A stretch of 64,000 nt of DNA from assembly GCF_900215655.1 (NCBI RefSeq), contig NZ_OBEN01000001.1:124001-188000 (forward strand). Direction: 5' to 3'. Origin of the DNA: Hydrogenobacter hydrogenophilus. GTDB lineage: Bacteria > Aquificota > Aquificia > Aquificales > Aquificaceae. The notes beneath the pieces are model-generated. The model saw nothing but the letters and a program-made list of their open reading frames with translations. It was not told where the DNA came from and searched no databases. The position numbers were made by a program, and so were the translations under genes. Shown one piece after another: positions 34,266-43,652 of the stretch (positions within the stretch are counted from its first letter, which is position 1; each line of letters starts with the position of its first letter).

Positions 34266-35282
34266 ATGACAGAAGAAAAGCAAGTCTTAGAAAAAAGAAA
34301 AGCCCTTGAGAGCGTGCTTGTTGGCATAGAAAGAAAGTTCGGCAAGGGTTCCATAATGCCACTTAAAAACGCGGAGAAGGTAAAGGTGGATGTTATACCA
34401 ACGGGTTCTTTAGCCTTAGACATAGCCACAGGTATAGGAGGCATCCCGAAAGGTAGGATAGTGGAGATATACGGTCCTGAGTCTTCCGGTAAGACTACAC
34501 TGGCACTGCATGTGATAGCATCCGCCCAGAAGATGGGAGGCGTTGCAGTGTTTATAGATGCGGAGCACGCTCTTGACCCTAAGTATGCGGAAAAGATAGG
34601 TGTAGATACAGAAAACCTTTACATATCACAACCGGATTACGGCGAGCAAGCCTTAGAGATAGTAGAAAGCCTCGTAGCCAGCAACGCAGTAGATGTTATA
34701 GTTATAGATTCCGTTGCTGCACTTGTTCCAAAGGACGAACTGGAAGGAGAGATGGGAGAGGCTCATGTAGGAAAACAGGCAAGACTCATGTCTCAAGCTC
34801 TTAGAAAACTAAAAGGCATGGCACATAGAGCAAACACAGCTATAATATTCATAAATCAACTGAGAGAGAAGATAGGTGTTATGTTTGGAAACCCCGAAAC
34901 CACACCGGGTGGAAGAGCTTTAAAGTTCTTCGCAGATATGAGATTGGATGTAAGAAGGGTTGGAGACATAAAAGACAGCAATGACAAAGTAGGCAACAGA
35001 GTAAAGGTAAAAGTGGTAAAAAACAAACTGGCACCACCTTTTCAGGAAGCTGAGTTTGATGTTATATACGGTGAAGGTATATGCAAGCTTTGTGACCTTA
35101 TAGACATAGCCACAGAGTTGAAAGTGCTTGCAAGAAGTGGTGCGTGGTACAGCTATGGAGATATAAAACTTGGTCAGGGTAAGGACCAAGCTAAGAAGTT
35201 CCTTATGGAAAACCCCAACTTGGCAGAAGAAATAGAGCAGAAAGTCAGAGAGGTTGCAGGGCTTGCTCCAGCTGATACTTAA
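34266..35282 (+). CDS. recA: Recombinase RecA
   Basis: 338 aa. Homologous recombination and SOS co-protease. Walker [31 protein letters not shown] and [19 protein letters not shown] (L2 region) are all intact. It starts 4 bp after gatC; no LexA box was recognised, consistent with its operon position. The C-terminus overlaps pilT by 29 bp. Confidence 0.98.
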   Translation: MTEEKQVLEKRKALESVLVGIERKFGKGSIMPLKNAEKVKVDVIPTGSLALDIATGIGGIPKGRIVEIYGPESSGKTTLALHVIASAQKMGGVAVFIDAEHALDPKYAEKIGVDTENLYISQPDYGEQALEIVESLVASNAVDVIVIDSVAALVPKDELEGEMGEAHVGKQARLMSQALRKLKGMAHRANTAIIFINQLREKIGVMFGNPETTPGGRALKFFADMRLDVRRVGDIKDSNDKVGNRVKVKVVKNKLAPPFQEAEFDVIYGEGICKLCDLIDIATELKVLARSGAWYSYGDIKLGQGKDQAKKFLMENPNLAEEIEQKVREVAGLAPADT

Positions 35283-36360
35283 AAAAGCCATTGAACTGTC
35301 CGCTTCTGATGTTCACATAAAGTCAGGTAGCCAGCCTGTCATAAGAACCAAAAAGAAGCTCATAAAACTAAGTGATTTTCCCATCATAGAAGAGAAGATG
35401 ATGGAGCTATTTGTAAAAGAGGTTTTGGAGAAAAACAGGAGGAAAATGGCTGAGTTTGAAGAGCTCGGTGAGACAGACACTTCTTACTCCCTTCCGGGCG
35501 TAGCGCGCTTTAGGGTGAACATATACAAACAGAGGAACTCTACCGGTATGGCTTTCAGGGTAGTACCCTTTAATGTGCCACCTTTTGAGAGCCTAAACCT
35601 TCCCGAGGTGATGCGAAAGGTCATTTTAGAAAACACCAAAGGCTTTATACTCATCACAGGTCCTACGGGTTCTGGCAAATCCACTACACTTGCATCTCTT
35701 ATTAACATTATCAATAAAACGAGGGATAGCGTGATAGTGACCATAGAAGACCCTATTGAGTATCTTTTCAGAGATGAAAGGTCCTTTATAGTGCAGAGGG
35801 AGGTGGGGATAGATACATCTTCTTTTGCAAGAGGTCTAAGAGCTGCTCTAAGAGAAGACCCTGATGTGATAATGGTGGGAGAGATAAGAGATAGCGAAAC
35901 CGCTCAGATATGCCTTCAGGCTGCAGAAACTGGACACTTAGTGTTCTCAACCCTTCACACCCTTGATGCAAAAGAAACTATAAACAGGCTTATAGGCATG
36001 TTTAACCTTGAAGTTAGAGAGCAGATAAGGATACAGCTTGCAGAAACCCTGATAGCCATATTCTCTCAAAGGCTCCTCCCAAGAGCGGACGGTAGAGGAG
36101 TCATTCCCGCGGTAGAAGTTCTTATAAATACAGCATCTATAAAAGAATGTATCCTTGATCCCACTAAGTTTGACGAAATTCCCATGCTCATGGAAAAGGG
36201 AAAGAGTATTTATGGCACGCAGACCTTTGATCAGCACCTTGAAGAGCTCTACAGGAACGGCCTTATAGACTATAGCACCGCTCTTCTTTATGCCAATAAG
36301 CCCGGAGACCTTGAGCTTAAGTTAAAAGGTATATCCTCTGGAGGTAGGGGTTTCTTCTGA
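35254..36360 (+). CDS. pilT: Type IV pilus retraction ATPase PilT
   Basis: 368 aa hexameric ATPase that powers pilus retraction, for twitching and DNA uptake. The N-terminus [15 protein letters not shown], Walker [11 protein letters not shown], Walker [13 protein letters not shown] and [10 protein letters not shown] are typical. The start is TTG 35254 or TTG 35263, within recA. No other pilus gene is in the window. Confidence 0.92.
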   Translation: MQGLLQLILKKAIELSASDVHIKSGSQPVIRTKKKLIKLSDFPIIEEKMMELFVKEVLEKNRRKMAEFEELGETDTSYSLPGVARFRVNIYKQRNSTGMAFRVVPFNVPPFESLNLPEVMRKVILENTKGFILITGPTGSGKSTTLASLINIINKTRDSVIVTIEDPIEYLFRDERSFIVQREVGIDTSSFARGLRAALREDPDVIMVGEIRDSETAQICLQAAETGHLVFSTLHTLDAKETINRLIGMFNLEVREQIRIQLAETLIAIFSQRLLPRADGRGVIPAVEVLINTASIKECILDPTKFDEIPMLMEKGKSIYGTQTFDQHLEELYRNGLIDYSTALLYANKPGDLELKLKGISSGGRGFF

Positions 36361-37025
36361 TGAAGATAGCCATAGACGGTCCTGCGGGGAGTGGGAAAAG
36401 CACCATAGCCAAGATCCTTTCAGAAAAACTAAACCTTCCCTATCTTGACACGGGAAAAGTTTATCGGGCTTTTGCTTACATAGCAAAAGAGGAAGGTATA
36501 GACATGACAGATAAAAAACAAGTTCTTTCTCTGTTTGATAAAGCACCTGTGGTGAATATAAGCGTAGCAAAAACAGAGATAATTTTTAGAGGCAGGTGCC
36601 TTGATGTGGAGCTAAAAGGAGAAGAGATAGGCAGATACGCATCTATAATGGGAAGCATCCCTGAGTTCAGAGAAAGGATGGTTAAGTTTTTTAGGAATCT
36701 TGTTGGTGATACGCAAGTAGTTGCAGAGGGTAGAGATGTAGGCACTCACATATTTCCAGACGCACCCATAAAACTTTTCATAACCGCAAGCCTTGAGGAG
36801 AGAGCAAGAAGAAGATTTCTTGAGCTCTCTGGTGTGAGTTTTGAAGAAGTCCTTAAAGCGCTCTCAGAAAGAGACAAAAGGGATATGGAAAGACCCATCT
36901 ATCCCTTTAGACCTGCAGAGGATGCCATCATTGTGGATACAACGGGAAAAAGTGTAGAAAAAACCGTTGAAGAAGTTTTAGGAATAATAAAAAGAAAAGC
37001 CCCACAGCACAAGCTGCGAGGGTAA
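36360..37025 (+). CDS. cmk: Cytidylate kinase
   Basis: 221 aa. It phosphorylates CMP/dCMP. P-loop IDGPAGSGKSTIAKIL, LDTGKVYRAFAY, VVAEGRDVGTHIFPDA and RDKRDMERPIYP are signatures. The start overlaps the pilT stop (TGATG). It converges with the porin gene, with 21 bp between stops. Confidence 0.96.
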   Translation: MKIAIDGPAGSGKSTIAKILSEKLNLPYLDTGKVYRAFAYIAKEEGIDMTDKKQVLSLFDKAPVVNISVAKTEIIFRGRCLDVELKGEEIGRYASIMGSIPEFRERMVKFFRNLVGDTQVVAEGRDVGTHIFPDAPIKLFITASLEERARRRFLELSGVSFEEVLKALSERDKRDMERPIYPFRPAEDAIIVDTTGKSVEKTVEEVLGIIKRKAPQHKLRG

Positions 37026-37046
37026 GAACACGGGAAAAGCCTTTTT

Positions 37047-38285
37047 TCAAAAGATGGTTTGCATCGCTATAGTAAAGTCGGTAAAGTTCTTTCCTGTGTA
37101 GGTCTTGCCGTCAGAATTATACCTCTTCATTGCTCCGTTAGGATTTACTATGTCAACACCTGCGCTCAGCACTGCATTCCATCCTTTTATGTAGTAGTTG
37201 AGAAATACGGAAGTCCTGCCCACTTTGCCTTTTCCAAGGTAAGCCTTGGTTACGGGATCTGTCATGTTAAAGTTTTTGTATTCTGAGTATTCGTAGCGAA
37301 GCGCAAGAGCAGGTTTTCCTATACCCACCATCTGGTCGTAGAGTAGTTGTCCTTGAACATAGTAAGCGTTGGTTTTAGGTTTTGTTCCACTAAATCCTAA
37401 AGTAGAGGGTAGGCTGGTCTGACCTATGTATCCAAGTTGTAGGTTAGGTACCATATCGCCAAACTTTTGCTCCCAAAGAGCATCCACAGTGTAGGCTTTC
37501 GCAGTACCTGAACTTCCTTTGTTATCATCCCACTTTTGAGCCCAGTATGCTACGCCTATGTTAAATACGTTCATTTTTCCTAAATAGCTATCTGCCTTTC
37601 CCCAGCCCTTATCCGCTTTGTAGCCCAACATTACTGGGTTCATTTCCAACCTTATACCGTAGGCTATGTTGTCTTTATAACCAAGAGCTGTGTCGGTGTG
37701 ATCAAACTTACCGTCAAATATACCTACCCTGTATTGGAAAAGACCATCAGCTATATTACCCCAGAAGGTCATACCGTAATCTCTGTCTCCTGCTAAGGTT
37801 GCTGGTGCGAAGGGGTTCCAACTTGGCGCTTTATAACCTGTCTGACCGTCTCCTGCACCCCACCTTATTCCTGTTGGAATCACATAGTTTCTGGAAGATG
37901 TGAGGTTTGCTCTTGCGAAGGGTACTCTGTACTTACCTGTCCTTATTTTGAGTTCATCAGCAAGATCCAATGTTATAACTGCGTCATTTATACTGGCAGA
38001 AGCTGCCTGATGGCTTCCCCTATTGGTGGTGTTAGGGGAAAAATCGCCTTCAAACTCAAACTTAACGTACTTATTTGCTTGACCTGCCATGTTGATAGTT
38101 GCTCTTCTTATAGAAAAGTCTGTCCAGTCCTTTACATCACTTCTGGCTTTTCCTAACCTCTGTGCGGTTATCCTAAGAGTGAGATCCAGTGTGGAAAAAG
38201 TTTCCTCATCTAATCTTATAGATGCTGCTTGAGCCTGAAGAGTCCATAAGGACAGTATGGCACCTGTAAGTAAGACCTTCTTCAT
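37047..38285 (-). CDS. Outer-membrane porin, OprO/OprP-like
   Basis: 412 aa. Signal peptide KKVLLTGAILSLWTLQAQA, cleaved after AQA near residue 20. The rest alternates polar and aromatic residues as beta-barrel strands and ends in Phe. FSIRRATINMAGQANKYVKFEFEG resembles the phosphate-selective porin O/P family. ATG 38285 has a GGAGGTG site. The Pho-box-like array upstream supports anion, probably phosphate, uptake. Specificity cannot be read directly. Confidence 0.85.
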   Translation of the reverse strand: MKKVLLTGAILSLWTLQAQAASIRLDEETFSTLDLTLRITAQRLGKARSDVKDWTDFSIRRATINMAGQANKYVKFEFEGDFSPNTTNRGSHQAASASINDAVITLDLADELKIRTGKYRVPFARANLTSSRNYVIPTGIRWGAGDGQTGYKAPSWNPFAPATLAGDRDYGMTFWGNIADGLFQYRVGIFDGKFDHTDTALGYKDNIAYGIRLEMNPVMLGYKADKGWGKADSYLGKMNVFNIGVAYWAQKWDDNKGSSGTAKAYTVDALWEQKFGDMVPNLQLGYIGQTSLPSTLGFSGTKPKTNAYYVQGQLLYDQMVGIGKPALALRYEYSEYKNFNMTDPVTKAYLGKGKVGRTSVFLNYYIKGWNAVLSAGVDIVNPNGAMKRYNSDGKTYTGKNFTDFTIAMQTIF

Positions 38286-38318
38286 TTTTCCACCTCCTTG
38301 AGTTTTAATCAAGAGATC

Positions 38319-38372
38319 ATCTTAGAGATGTTGTGTTAAAGGTTCATTAATTTTTGGTTAATGTTTTGTTAA
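38319..38372 (-). promoter_or_regulatory. Pho-box-like array and -10 of the porin gene
   Basis: On the plus strand GTTAA/ATTAA occurs at 38335, 38346, 38357 and 38368, exactly 11 bp apart (TTAAC on the coding strand). Ten bp downstream on the minus strand lies TAAGAT (38319-38324), a -10-like hexamer. Four direct half-sites with 11-bp period replacing a -35 box is the architecture of PhoB/PhoP promoters. Confidence 0.65.
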
Positions 38373-38376
38373 GATT

Positions 38377-39810
38377 TTAAGGTCCCAGATCCCACACAAC
38401 CATCTTGATCTCTGTGTAGTCTTCTATGGCAAATCTGGGACCTTCTCTCCCTATGCCTGACTGCTTTACACCTCCGTAAGGCATGTGATCCGCTCTAAAG
38501 TTGGGTCCCTCGTTGATAAGGACACCACCAGCTTCTACTTTTTTGATAAACTCCCAGGCTATGTCTATATCTTTCGTGAAGACCCCTACTTGAAGGCCAT
38601 ATACAGAGCTGTTTACCCCTCTTATGGCTTCTTCTACTTCTCTGTAGGGGTTTACCACTACTACGGGTGCAAAGGCTTCTTCTTTAAAAAGCAAGGAGCT
38701 TTCTGGCACAAGGCTTACCACTGTAGGCTCAAGTAGAGCTTTACTCTCTGCACACGCAACACCACCCCTTATGAGCTTAGCACCCTCTTTTATAGCCTCA
38801 CTGACCCATTCTTGAACCCTTTCTACTTCCGAAGGGCTTATCATGGGACCTACATCTGTGTCTTCTTGCATAGGGTCTCCTACCTTCAGGTTATCTACCG
38901 CGGACTTGAGTTTTGACAGATAAAGGTCAAAGACATCTTCATGTACGAATACCCTCTGAATGGATATACAAACCTGCCCCGCTATAGCGTACCCACCTTG
39001 GACTGTTTTTGCCACCGCTTTGTCTATGTCTCCATCTTTGTGTAAAACCAAAGCTGAGTTAGACCCAAGCTCAAGAATTACCTTCTTTATACCTGCCTGT
39101 CTTGTGATGATCTCTCCCACCTTTCTACTGCCTGTAAAGGAAACCACTCTGACAGCTGGATGCGTTGTCATTGCCTTTCCTACATAACCATAACCCGGAA
39201 GGACGCTTATGGCAGATGGTGGAATTCCAGCAGATACCAAAAGCTCACCCAACATAAGGGGAGTGATGGGAGTCCTTTCGGAAGGTTTGAGGATCACCGC
39301 ATTTCCTGCTGCCAAGGCAGGAGCAACCTTATGCATAGAGAGATTTAGAGGAAAGTTAAAGGGAGTGATAGCAGAAACTATACCAACAGGTTGCCGTATA
39401 TAAAAGCCCACCTTCCCTTTACCGTTGGGATGAGCGTCCAAAGGCACCACCTCACCACCTACCCTTTTTGCCTCTTCTGCAGAGAATATAAGAGTTTGCA
39501 CCGCTCTTTGGACTTCTACTCTTGCTTCCCTTATGGTTTTTCCCACCTCTAACACAAGCATTCTTGCAAACTCTTCTGCCCTCTCTTGGAGCATCTGTGC
39601 AGCTCTCATAAGCACGCTATAGCGCTCATAAGAAGTAAAGGAAGAGAGCTGTTTAAAGCCTTCTTTTGCCAACTCTACCGCGTTATACACATGATCCTCT
39701 GATGCCCTGGACACCCTACCTATTGGCTCACCAGTATAAGGATACACTACATCTATCTTCTCTTGGCTTTCCACATACCTTCCACCCAAAAGAATGCCCT
39801 TTTCTACCAT
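38377..39810 (-). CDS. NAD(P)-dependent aldehyde dehydrogenase
   Basis: 477 aa. Catalytic Cys in GGYAIAGQVCISIQRV, Glu in VILELGSNSALV, NAD-binding SFTGSRKVGE and PWN-equivalent ITPFNFPL. The pattern is nearest lactaldehyde, succinate-semialdehyde or non-phosphorylating glyceraldehyde-3-P dehydrogenases; the substrate cannot be fixed. TAAAAT (39818-39823, minus) ends 7 bp before the ATG, predicting a leaderless mRNA. Confidence 0.9.
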   Translation of the reverse strand: MVEKGILLGGRYVESQEKIDVVYPYTGEPIGRVSRASEDHVYNAVELAKEGFKQLSSFTSYERYSVLMRAAQMLQERAEEFARMLVLEVGKTIREARVEVQRAVQTLIFSAEEAKRVGGEVVPLDAHPNGKGKVGFYIRQPVGIVSAITPFNFPLNLSMHKVAPALAAGNAVILKPSERTPITPLMLGELLVSAGIPPSAISVLPGYGYVGKAMTTHPAVRVVSFTGSRKVGEIITRQAGIKKVILELGSNSALVLHKDGDIDKAVAKTVQGGYAIAGQVCISIQRVFVHEDVFDLYLSKLKSAVDNLKVGDPMQEDTDVGPMISPSEVERVQEWVSEAIKEGAKLIRGGVACAESKALLEPTVVSLVPESSLLFKEEAFAPVVVVNPYREVEEAIRGVNSSVYGLQVGVFTKDIDIAWEFIKKVEAGGVLINEGPNFRADHMPYGGVKQSGIGREGPRFAIEDYTEIKMVVWDLGP

Positions 39811-39839
39811 AGGTTTTATTTTAAGTTATAATTAAACCT
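39811..39839. promoter_or_regulatory. Divergent leaderless promoters
   Basis: Minus TAAAAT (39818-39823) serves the aldehyde dehydrogenase; plus TATAAT (39827-39832) ends 7 bp before ATG 39840. All within 29 bp. Confidence 0.55.
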
Positions 39840-39989
39840 ATGAGCCTTTTAAACTTAGTAAAAATGCTTAAAGAAGAGTACATCCAGAACATGCGAAGGG
39901 AGCGTATTAGAAGAAAAGAGGGCTTAAAGTTAAGATTATACATACAGAACCTAAGAGCACCTAAGAACACCAAGAATATGGAAAATTGA
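39840..39989 (+). CDS. 49-residue basic protein upstream of selB
   Basis: MSLLNLVKMLKEEY starts the protein, which is mostly helical and Arg/Lys-rich (NMRRERIRRKEGLKLRLY). No family recognised. Support comes from a perfect -10 at leaderless distance and from its TGA overlapping the TTG start of selB. It might be an RNA- or ribosome-binding partner or a leader ORF coupling selB translation (inference). Confidence 0.55.
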   Translation: MSLLNLVKMLKEEYIQNMRRERIRRKEGLKLRLYIQNLRAPKNTKNMEN

Positions 39990-41716
39990 GATACATTACA
40001 TTAGCCACTGGGGGACATGTAGATCACGGCAAAACATCTCTGATAAAGGCGCTTACCAGTATAGACACAGACAGACTACCTGAAGAGAAACGGCGAGGTA
40101 TGAGCATAGATGTAGGTTTTGCCTTTATAGACCTACAAAAGATAAACACGAGAGTGGAGATCATAGATGTGCCAGGACACGAAAGGTTTCTAAAAAATGC
40201 CATAGCTGGGCTTTCCAGCGCACAAGGGCTCATTCTTGTTGTTGATGCCAACGAAGGTCTTATGCCACAAACCGTGGAACACATTAAGCTTGCAAAAAGC
40301 TTTGGGATAGAACATTGCGTAGTAGCCATTACCAAGATAGACAAAGCGGATCCAGAACTCATCAAGTTGGTAAAAGAAGATGTAGAGGAGTTTCTTAGGA
40401 AAGAGGATGTAAAGTGTTTTGGTTTTTACTTGGTGTCCTCTACTGAAGGTATCGGTCTTGAAGAGCTCAAAGAGGGGATAGCTCATTATGTAGAAAGCCT
40501 TCCAGAACCCCCAAAGGATGCCTTCTTTAGATTGAATGTTGACTCAGCTTTTCATATTAGAGGCTATGGGACTGTGTTAAGGGGGAGCTGTGTGTCTGGT
40601 ACAGTAAAGGAGGGAGACACATTAATTTTGGAACCTTTGGGGATACAAGCCAAAGTAAGAAATATACAGAACCACGGCAGTTTTGTCAAAGAAGGTAAGG
40701 CATGGCAGAGGCTTGCCATTAACCTTCCAGAAATAGACCATAAGTTAGTAGAAAGGGGTTTTTGGCTTGTAAAAAAGGAAGAACTGTTAAAAACTAAGAT
40801 AATTCTTATCTCTGCAGATGGTATAAAACCGGGAAAAGAGTATACCTTCTTTTTTGGCATGAGAGGAGTTTCTGGCATACCAAGGCACATACACGAAAAC
40901 ACATACATGGTAAGACTCTCCCAGCACGTGGTATGCGTAAGGGACGAAAGAGGAGCCATCCTTGACAGCTCAGGTAGGTTTGTGAGCGGATACAAACTGC
41001 TTCACCCTAATCCCAAAAGGCTTTCTAAAACTTTTATAAAAAAACATCTTCACCTTTTAGGAGAAGACCCAACAACCTACTATCTTCTTGAAGCTGGAGT
41101 AAAGGGAATAAGTATAAAAGAATTAAGCGCATCTTTTGGAAGAGCTATAAACCCACAGCATACCCAAAGTGTGCGCATAGGAGATGTTCTCTATCATCCT
41201 CATACACTCAAACAAGTAAAAGAAAGACTGCTTGGTCTTATCCAAAACTCTAAAGGTGTGGTAAAGCTTGCAGAAGTTGTGAGTAAGCTTAAGATAACTC
41301 AGGGGGTCCTAAGCTACATCCTAAAAGATTTGAGAGGCTATACGGTAGTTGAAGGCTACCTTTTGGACGAAAGGAGCGCTAAAATTGAAGAACTTGAAAG
41401 CTTCAAAAAGCTCATGGAATTTATGCAAGAGGGCATAAAGGAAGAGAAGGAACTTCTTCATTTTAAGGATATACTAACTGTTGCAGTAAGAAAGGGATAT
41501 ATTCACAGCTTAGGAGAGTTCCTTTACATAAGGGATGACATCTTTAAAAACTTTGTTGAAAAACTAAAAGAGTTAGGGGATACATTTAGCGTTCAGCAAG
41601 CCAAGGAGAAGTTGGGGCTTACAAGAAAGTACCTTATACCTCTTCTTGAGTACATGGATTTAAAGGGACTAACAAGAAGAGAAGGCAATGTGAGAAAGTT
41701 CACAAAAAAGGTGTAG
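39986..41716 (+). CDS. selB: Selenocysteine-specific elongation factor SelB
   Basis: 576 aa. It delivers Sec-tRNA to UGA codons marked by a SECIS element. The GTPase domain has GHVDHGKTSLIKALT, DVPGHERF and TKID; then EF-Tu-like barrels and C-terminal winged helices (about 400-576) that bind SECIS RNA. It starts at TTG 39986 inside the stop of the 49-residue gene. Its presence implies at least one selenoprotein, such as formate dehydrogenase, elsewhere in the genome. Confidence 0.93.
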   Translation: MRYITLATGGHVDHGKTSLIKALTSIDTDRLPEEKRRGMSIDVGFAFIDLQKINTRVEIIDVPGHERFLKNAIAGLSSAQGLILVVDANEGLMPQTVEHIKLAKSFGIEHCVVAITKIDKADPELIKLVKEDVEEFLRKEDVKCFGFYLVSSTEGIGLEELKEGIAHYVESLPEPPKDAFFRLNVDSAFHIRGYGTVLRGSCVSGTVKEGDTLILEPLGIQAKVRNIQNHGSFVKEGKAWQRLAINLPEIDHKLVERGFWLVKKEELLKTKIILISADGIKPGKEYTFFFGMRGVSGIPRHIHENTYMVRLSQHVVCVRDERGAILDSSGRFVSGYKLLHPNPKRLSKTFIKKHLHLLGEDPTTYYLLEAGVKGISIKELSASFGRAINPQHTQSVRIGDVLYHPHTLKQVKERLLGLIQNSKGVVKLAEVVSKLKITQGVLSYILKDLRGYTVVEGYLLDERSAKIEELESFKKLMEFMQEGIKEEKELLHFKDILTVAVRKGYIHSLGEFLYIRDDIFKNFVEKLKELGDTFSVQQAKEKLGLTRKYLIPLLEYMDLKGLTRREGNVRKFTKKV

Positions 41717-41719
41717 TTT

Positions 41720-42916
41720 ATGAAAGTGCTCGTGGTTTTAGGCACAAGACCCGAAGCTATAAAGCTTGCACCAGTAATTAATGCCCTAAAAGAAAGCGGT
41801 TTTGAGCTTAAAGTAGTTGCCACGGGACAACACGATGAGCTTCTCAGACATGTTCTTGAATTTTTCCGTATAGATGCAGACTTTCTTCACTGTATGAATC
41901 CAGACCTTATTGAAAATACAGCGTGTATGGCAGAGTCTTTGAAAGAAGTTTTACGAGCGTATAAACCCCACTGCGTGATAGTTCAAGGAGACACTCTTAG
42001 TTGCTACATGGGAGCTTATACGGCCTTTTTGAATAAAATACCCGTTTTGCATGTTGAGGCAGGTCTAAGAAGCCATGATAAGTTCTCCCCATTTCCGGAG
42101 GAGATGTTCAGAAAACTTACAGATGAGCTATCCGATGTGCTTTTTGCTCCTACAAAAAGGGCGGTGGAAAACCTTCTAAAAGAGGGCTTTCCAAAGGATC
42201 GTATAGTACTAACAGGCAATACAGTAGTAGATGCAGTACAGACTGCACTTGATCTCCTTGATAGAGATAAGATCAAACGCCAGCTACAAAAGCAGATAAA
42301 TAGGGAAATAGACGCTTTTGATGGCTTGGTTTTTATAACCTCTCACAGGAGGGAAAACATAGGAGAACCTATGAAAAATATAAGGGACGCAGTGCTTGAG
42401 CTTGCACAAAAGTTTCCCCATCTTCTCTTCCTTTGGTCTCTGCACAAAAACCCTCAAGTAAGAGAGAGCATTCTTGAAGGCTTTACACAATTACCAGATA
42501 ACTTGGTATTCTTAGAACCCCTCAGTTATCCACAAACCCTTTACCTATTGGAGAGGTCAAAAGTGATAATTACTGACTCAGGAGGAATTCAGGAGGAAGC
42601 ATGCACTTTGAGAAAACCTGTCCTCATAACAAGAACCGTTTCGGAAAGGCTTGAAGTGGTTGATGTAGGCTTGGGAAAAGTTGTAGGTACTGAAAAAGAG
42701 AAAATAGTAAAAGAGTTTGAAAAAACTTACAGTAATCTAGGTTATTACGAAAAGCTCTCTTTTGAAAATCCTTACGGAGATGGAAGGGCAAGCGAAAGGA
42801 TAAAGAACTTCTTCCTTTGCGATGAAGTAAAGAACTTTATGTTAAATTACAAGAAAGATTACAAGGGGGATCTGTATGAGTGTACTAAGGTTAACTCCAT
42901 TAGTGGTATTTATTAG
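41720..42916 (+). CDS. wecB: UDP-N-acetylglucosamine 2-epimerase
   Basis: 398 aa. It makes UDP-ManNAc from UDP-GlcNAc. Seen: LGTRPEAIKLAPV, HVEAGLRS, TSHRRENIGEPM and ITDSGGIQEEA. The last ~25 residues after the conserved end (GDGRASERIKNFF) are a non-conserved tail that overlaps the next gene by 41 bp. It heads the exopolysaccharide locus; UDP-GlcNAc would derive from glmS. Confidence 0.94.
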   Translation: MKVLVVLGTRPEAIKLAPVINALKESGFELKVVATGQHDELLRHVLEFFRIDADFLHCMNPDLIENTACMAESLKEVLRAYKPHCVIVQGDTLSCYMGAYTAFLNKIPVLHVEAGLRSHDKFSPFPEEMFRKLTDELSDVLFAPTKRAVENLLKEGFPKDRIVLTGNTVVDAVQTALDLLDRDKIKRQLQKQINREIDAFDGLVFITSHRRENIGEPMKNIRDAVLELAQKFPHLLFLWSLHKNPQVRESILEGFTQLPDNLVFLEPLSYPQTLYLLERSKVIITDSGGIQEEACTLRKPVLITRTVSERLEVVDVGLGKVVGTEKEKIVKEFEKTYSNLGYYEKLSFENPYGDGRASERIKNFFLCDEVKNFMLNYKKDYKGDLYECTKVNSISGIY

Positions 42917-43652
42917 TCTTAGCGTTTATGCCTTTGATTTCAGACTTGAAGCGGGAGGAAATTACGAATACCTCAGTCCAAATGCTACCTATGGCAGTTG
43001 GAAAAGTGGTTTTCTAAGACTTTACCACAGACCCTTTAGTCATTTTACTTACTTTTTAGAAGGTAGTGTTTTTAGTAGAAAACATGATGGTGATGCCTTA
43101 CTTGGTGTTTTTGGAGCTTATAAAGACTGGAGCGAATGGCTATACACATACAGTAGTCTCTCTTTTGGGAACAACAGTTCTTACCTTCCCAAGTATAGGT
43201 TAGACCATGAGTTTAACTTTAAGGTGGGTGCAAAAAGGAACATAGTTCCCTCTTTAGGCTTTACATACATCAAATACCACGATGTTCACAAAAACTACAT
43301 AGTTTATCCGGGCATTACCTATTACGGAAGAGGATTTGTGATAGCCTACAAGCACTTCATAAACAGAAGTTATCCGGGAAGCGTAAGTTCTTCGTCTGAC
43401 CTTTTAAGTCTAGGCATAGGTCAAGAGGGGAAAAGTTGGACTTATCTGGACCTTTCCTATGGCAAACAGGCATACCTTGCTACATACTTAGCTAGTCCAC
43501 AAGAGGTGAGACAAAAAGCCTTTTACATATCTCTTTCTCACAGACACTGGATAAAGAAAAGCTTAGGTTTATTCGGGAGTTTAAACTACTTGAAATTAAA
43601 AGACGGGTATGAAAAGTATGGCTTTCAAGCAGGCATATTCAAAGAGTTTTGA
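42876..43652 (+). CDS. YaiO-like outer-membrane beta-barrel protein
   Basis: 258 aa. A signal peptide (RLTPLVVFISLSVYA) is followed by repeated aromatic beta strands (AGGNYEYLS, WTYLDLSYGKQ, AFYISLSHRH) and a final Phe, as in outer-membrane barrels. It resembles the YaiO family. A GGGGGAT site precedes ATG 42876. In this setting it may be the polysaccharide exit pore or an accessory to it. Confidence 0.7.
   Translation: MSVLRLTPLVVFISLSVYAFDFRLEAGGNYEYLSPNATYGSWKSGFLRLYHRPFSHFTYFLEGSVFSRKHDGDALLGVFGAYKDWSEWLYTYSSLSFGNNSSYLPKYRLDHEFNFKVGAKRNIVPSLGFTYIKYHDVHKNYIVYPGITYYGRGFVIAYKHFINRSYPGSVSSSSDLLSLGIGQEGKSWTYLDLSYGKQAYLATYLASPQEVRQKAFYISLSHRHWIKKSLGLFGSLNYLKLKDGYEKYGFQAGIFKEF

Noticed and set aside
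34261-34300. LexA/SOS box before recA
   Set aside because: Only 4 bp separate gatC and recA, and no CTGT-N8-ACAG or GAAC-N4-GTTC element is seen.
37026-37046. Possible terminator between cmk and the porin gene (GAAAAG-CC-TTTTTTC)
   Set aside because: The stem is A/T-only and about five pairs with a two-base loop; too weak to call.
38297-38313. Hairpin CTTGA...TCAAG next to the porin ribosome binding site
   Set aside because: Five-bp stem with a 7-base loop; probably chance, and the Pho-box-like array explains regulation better.
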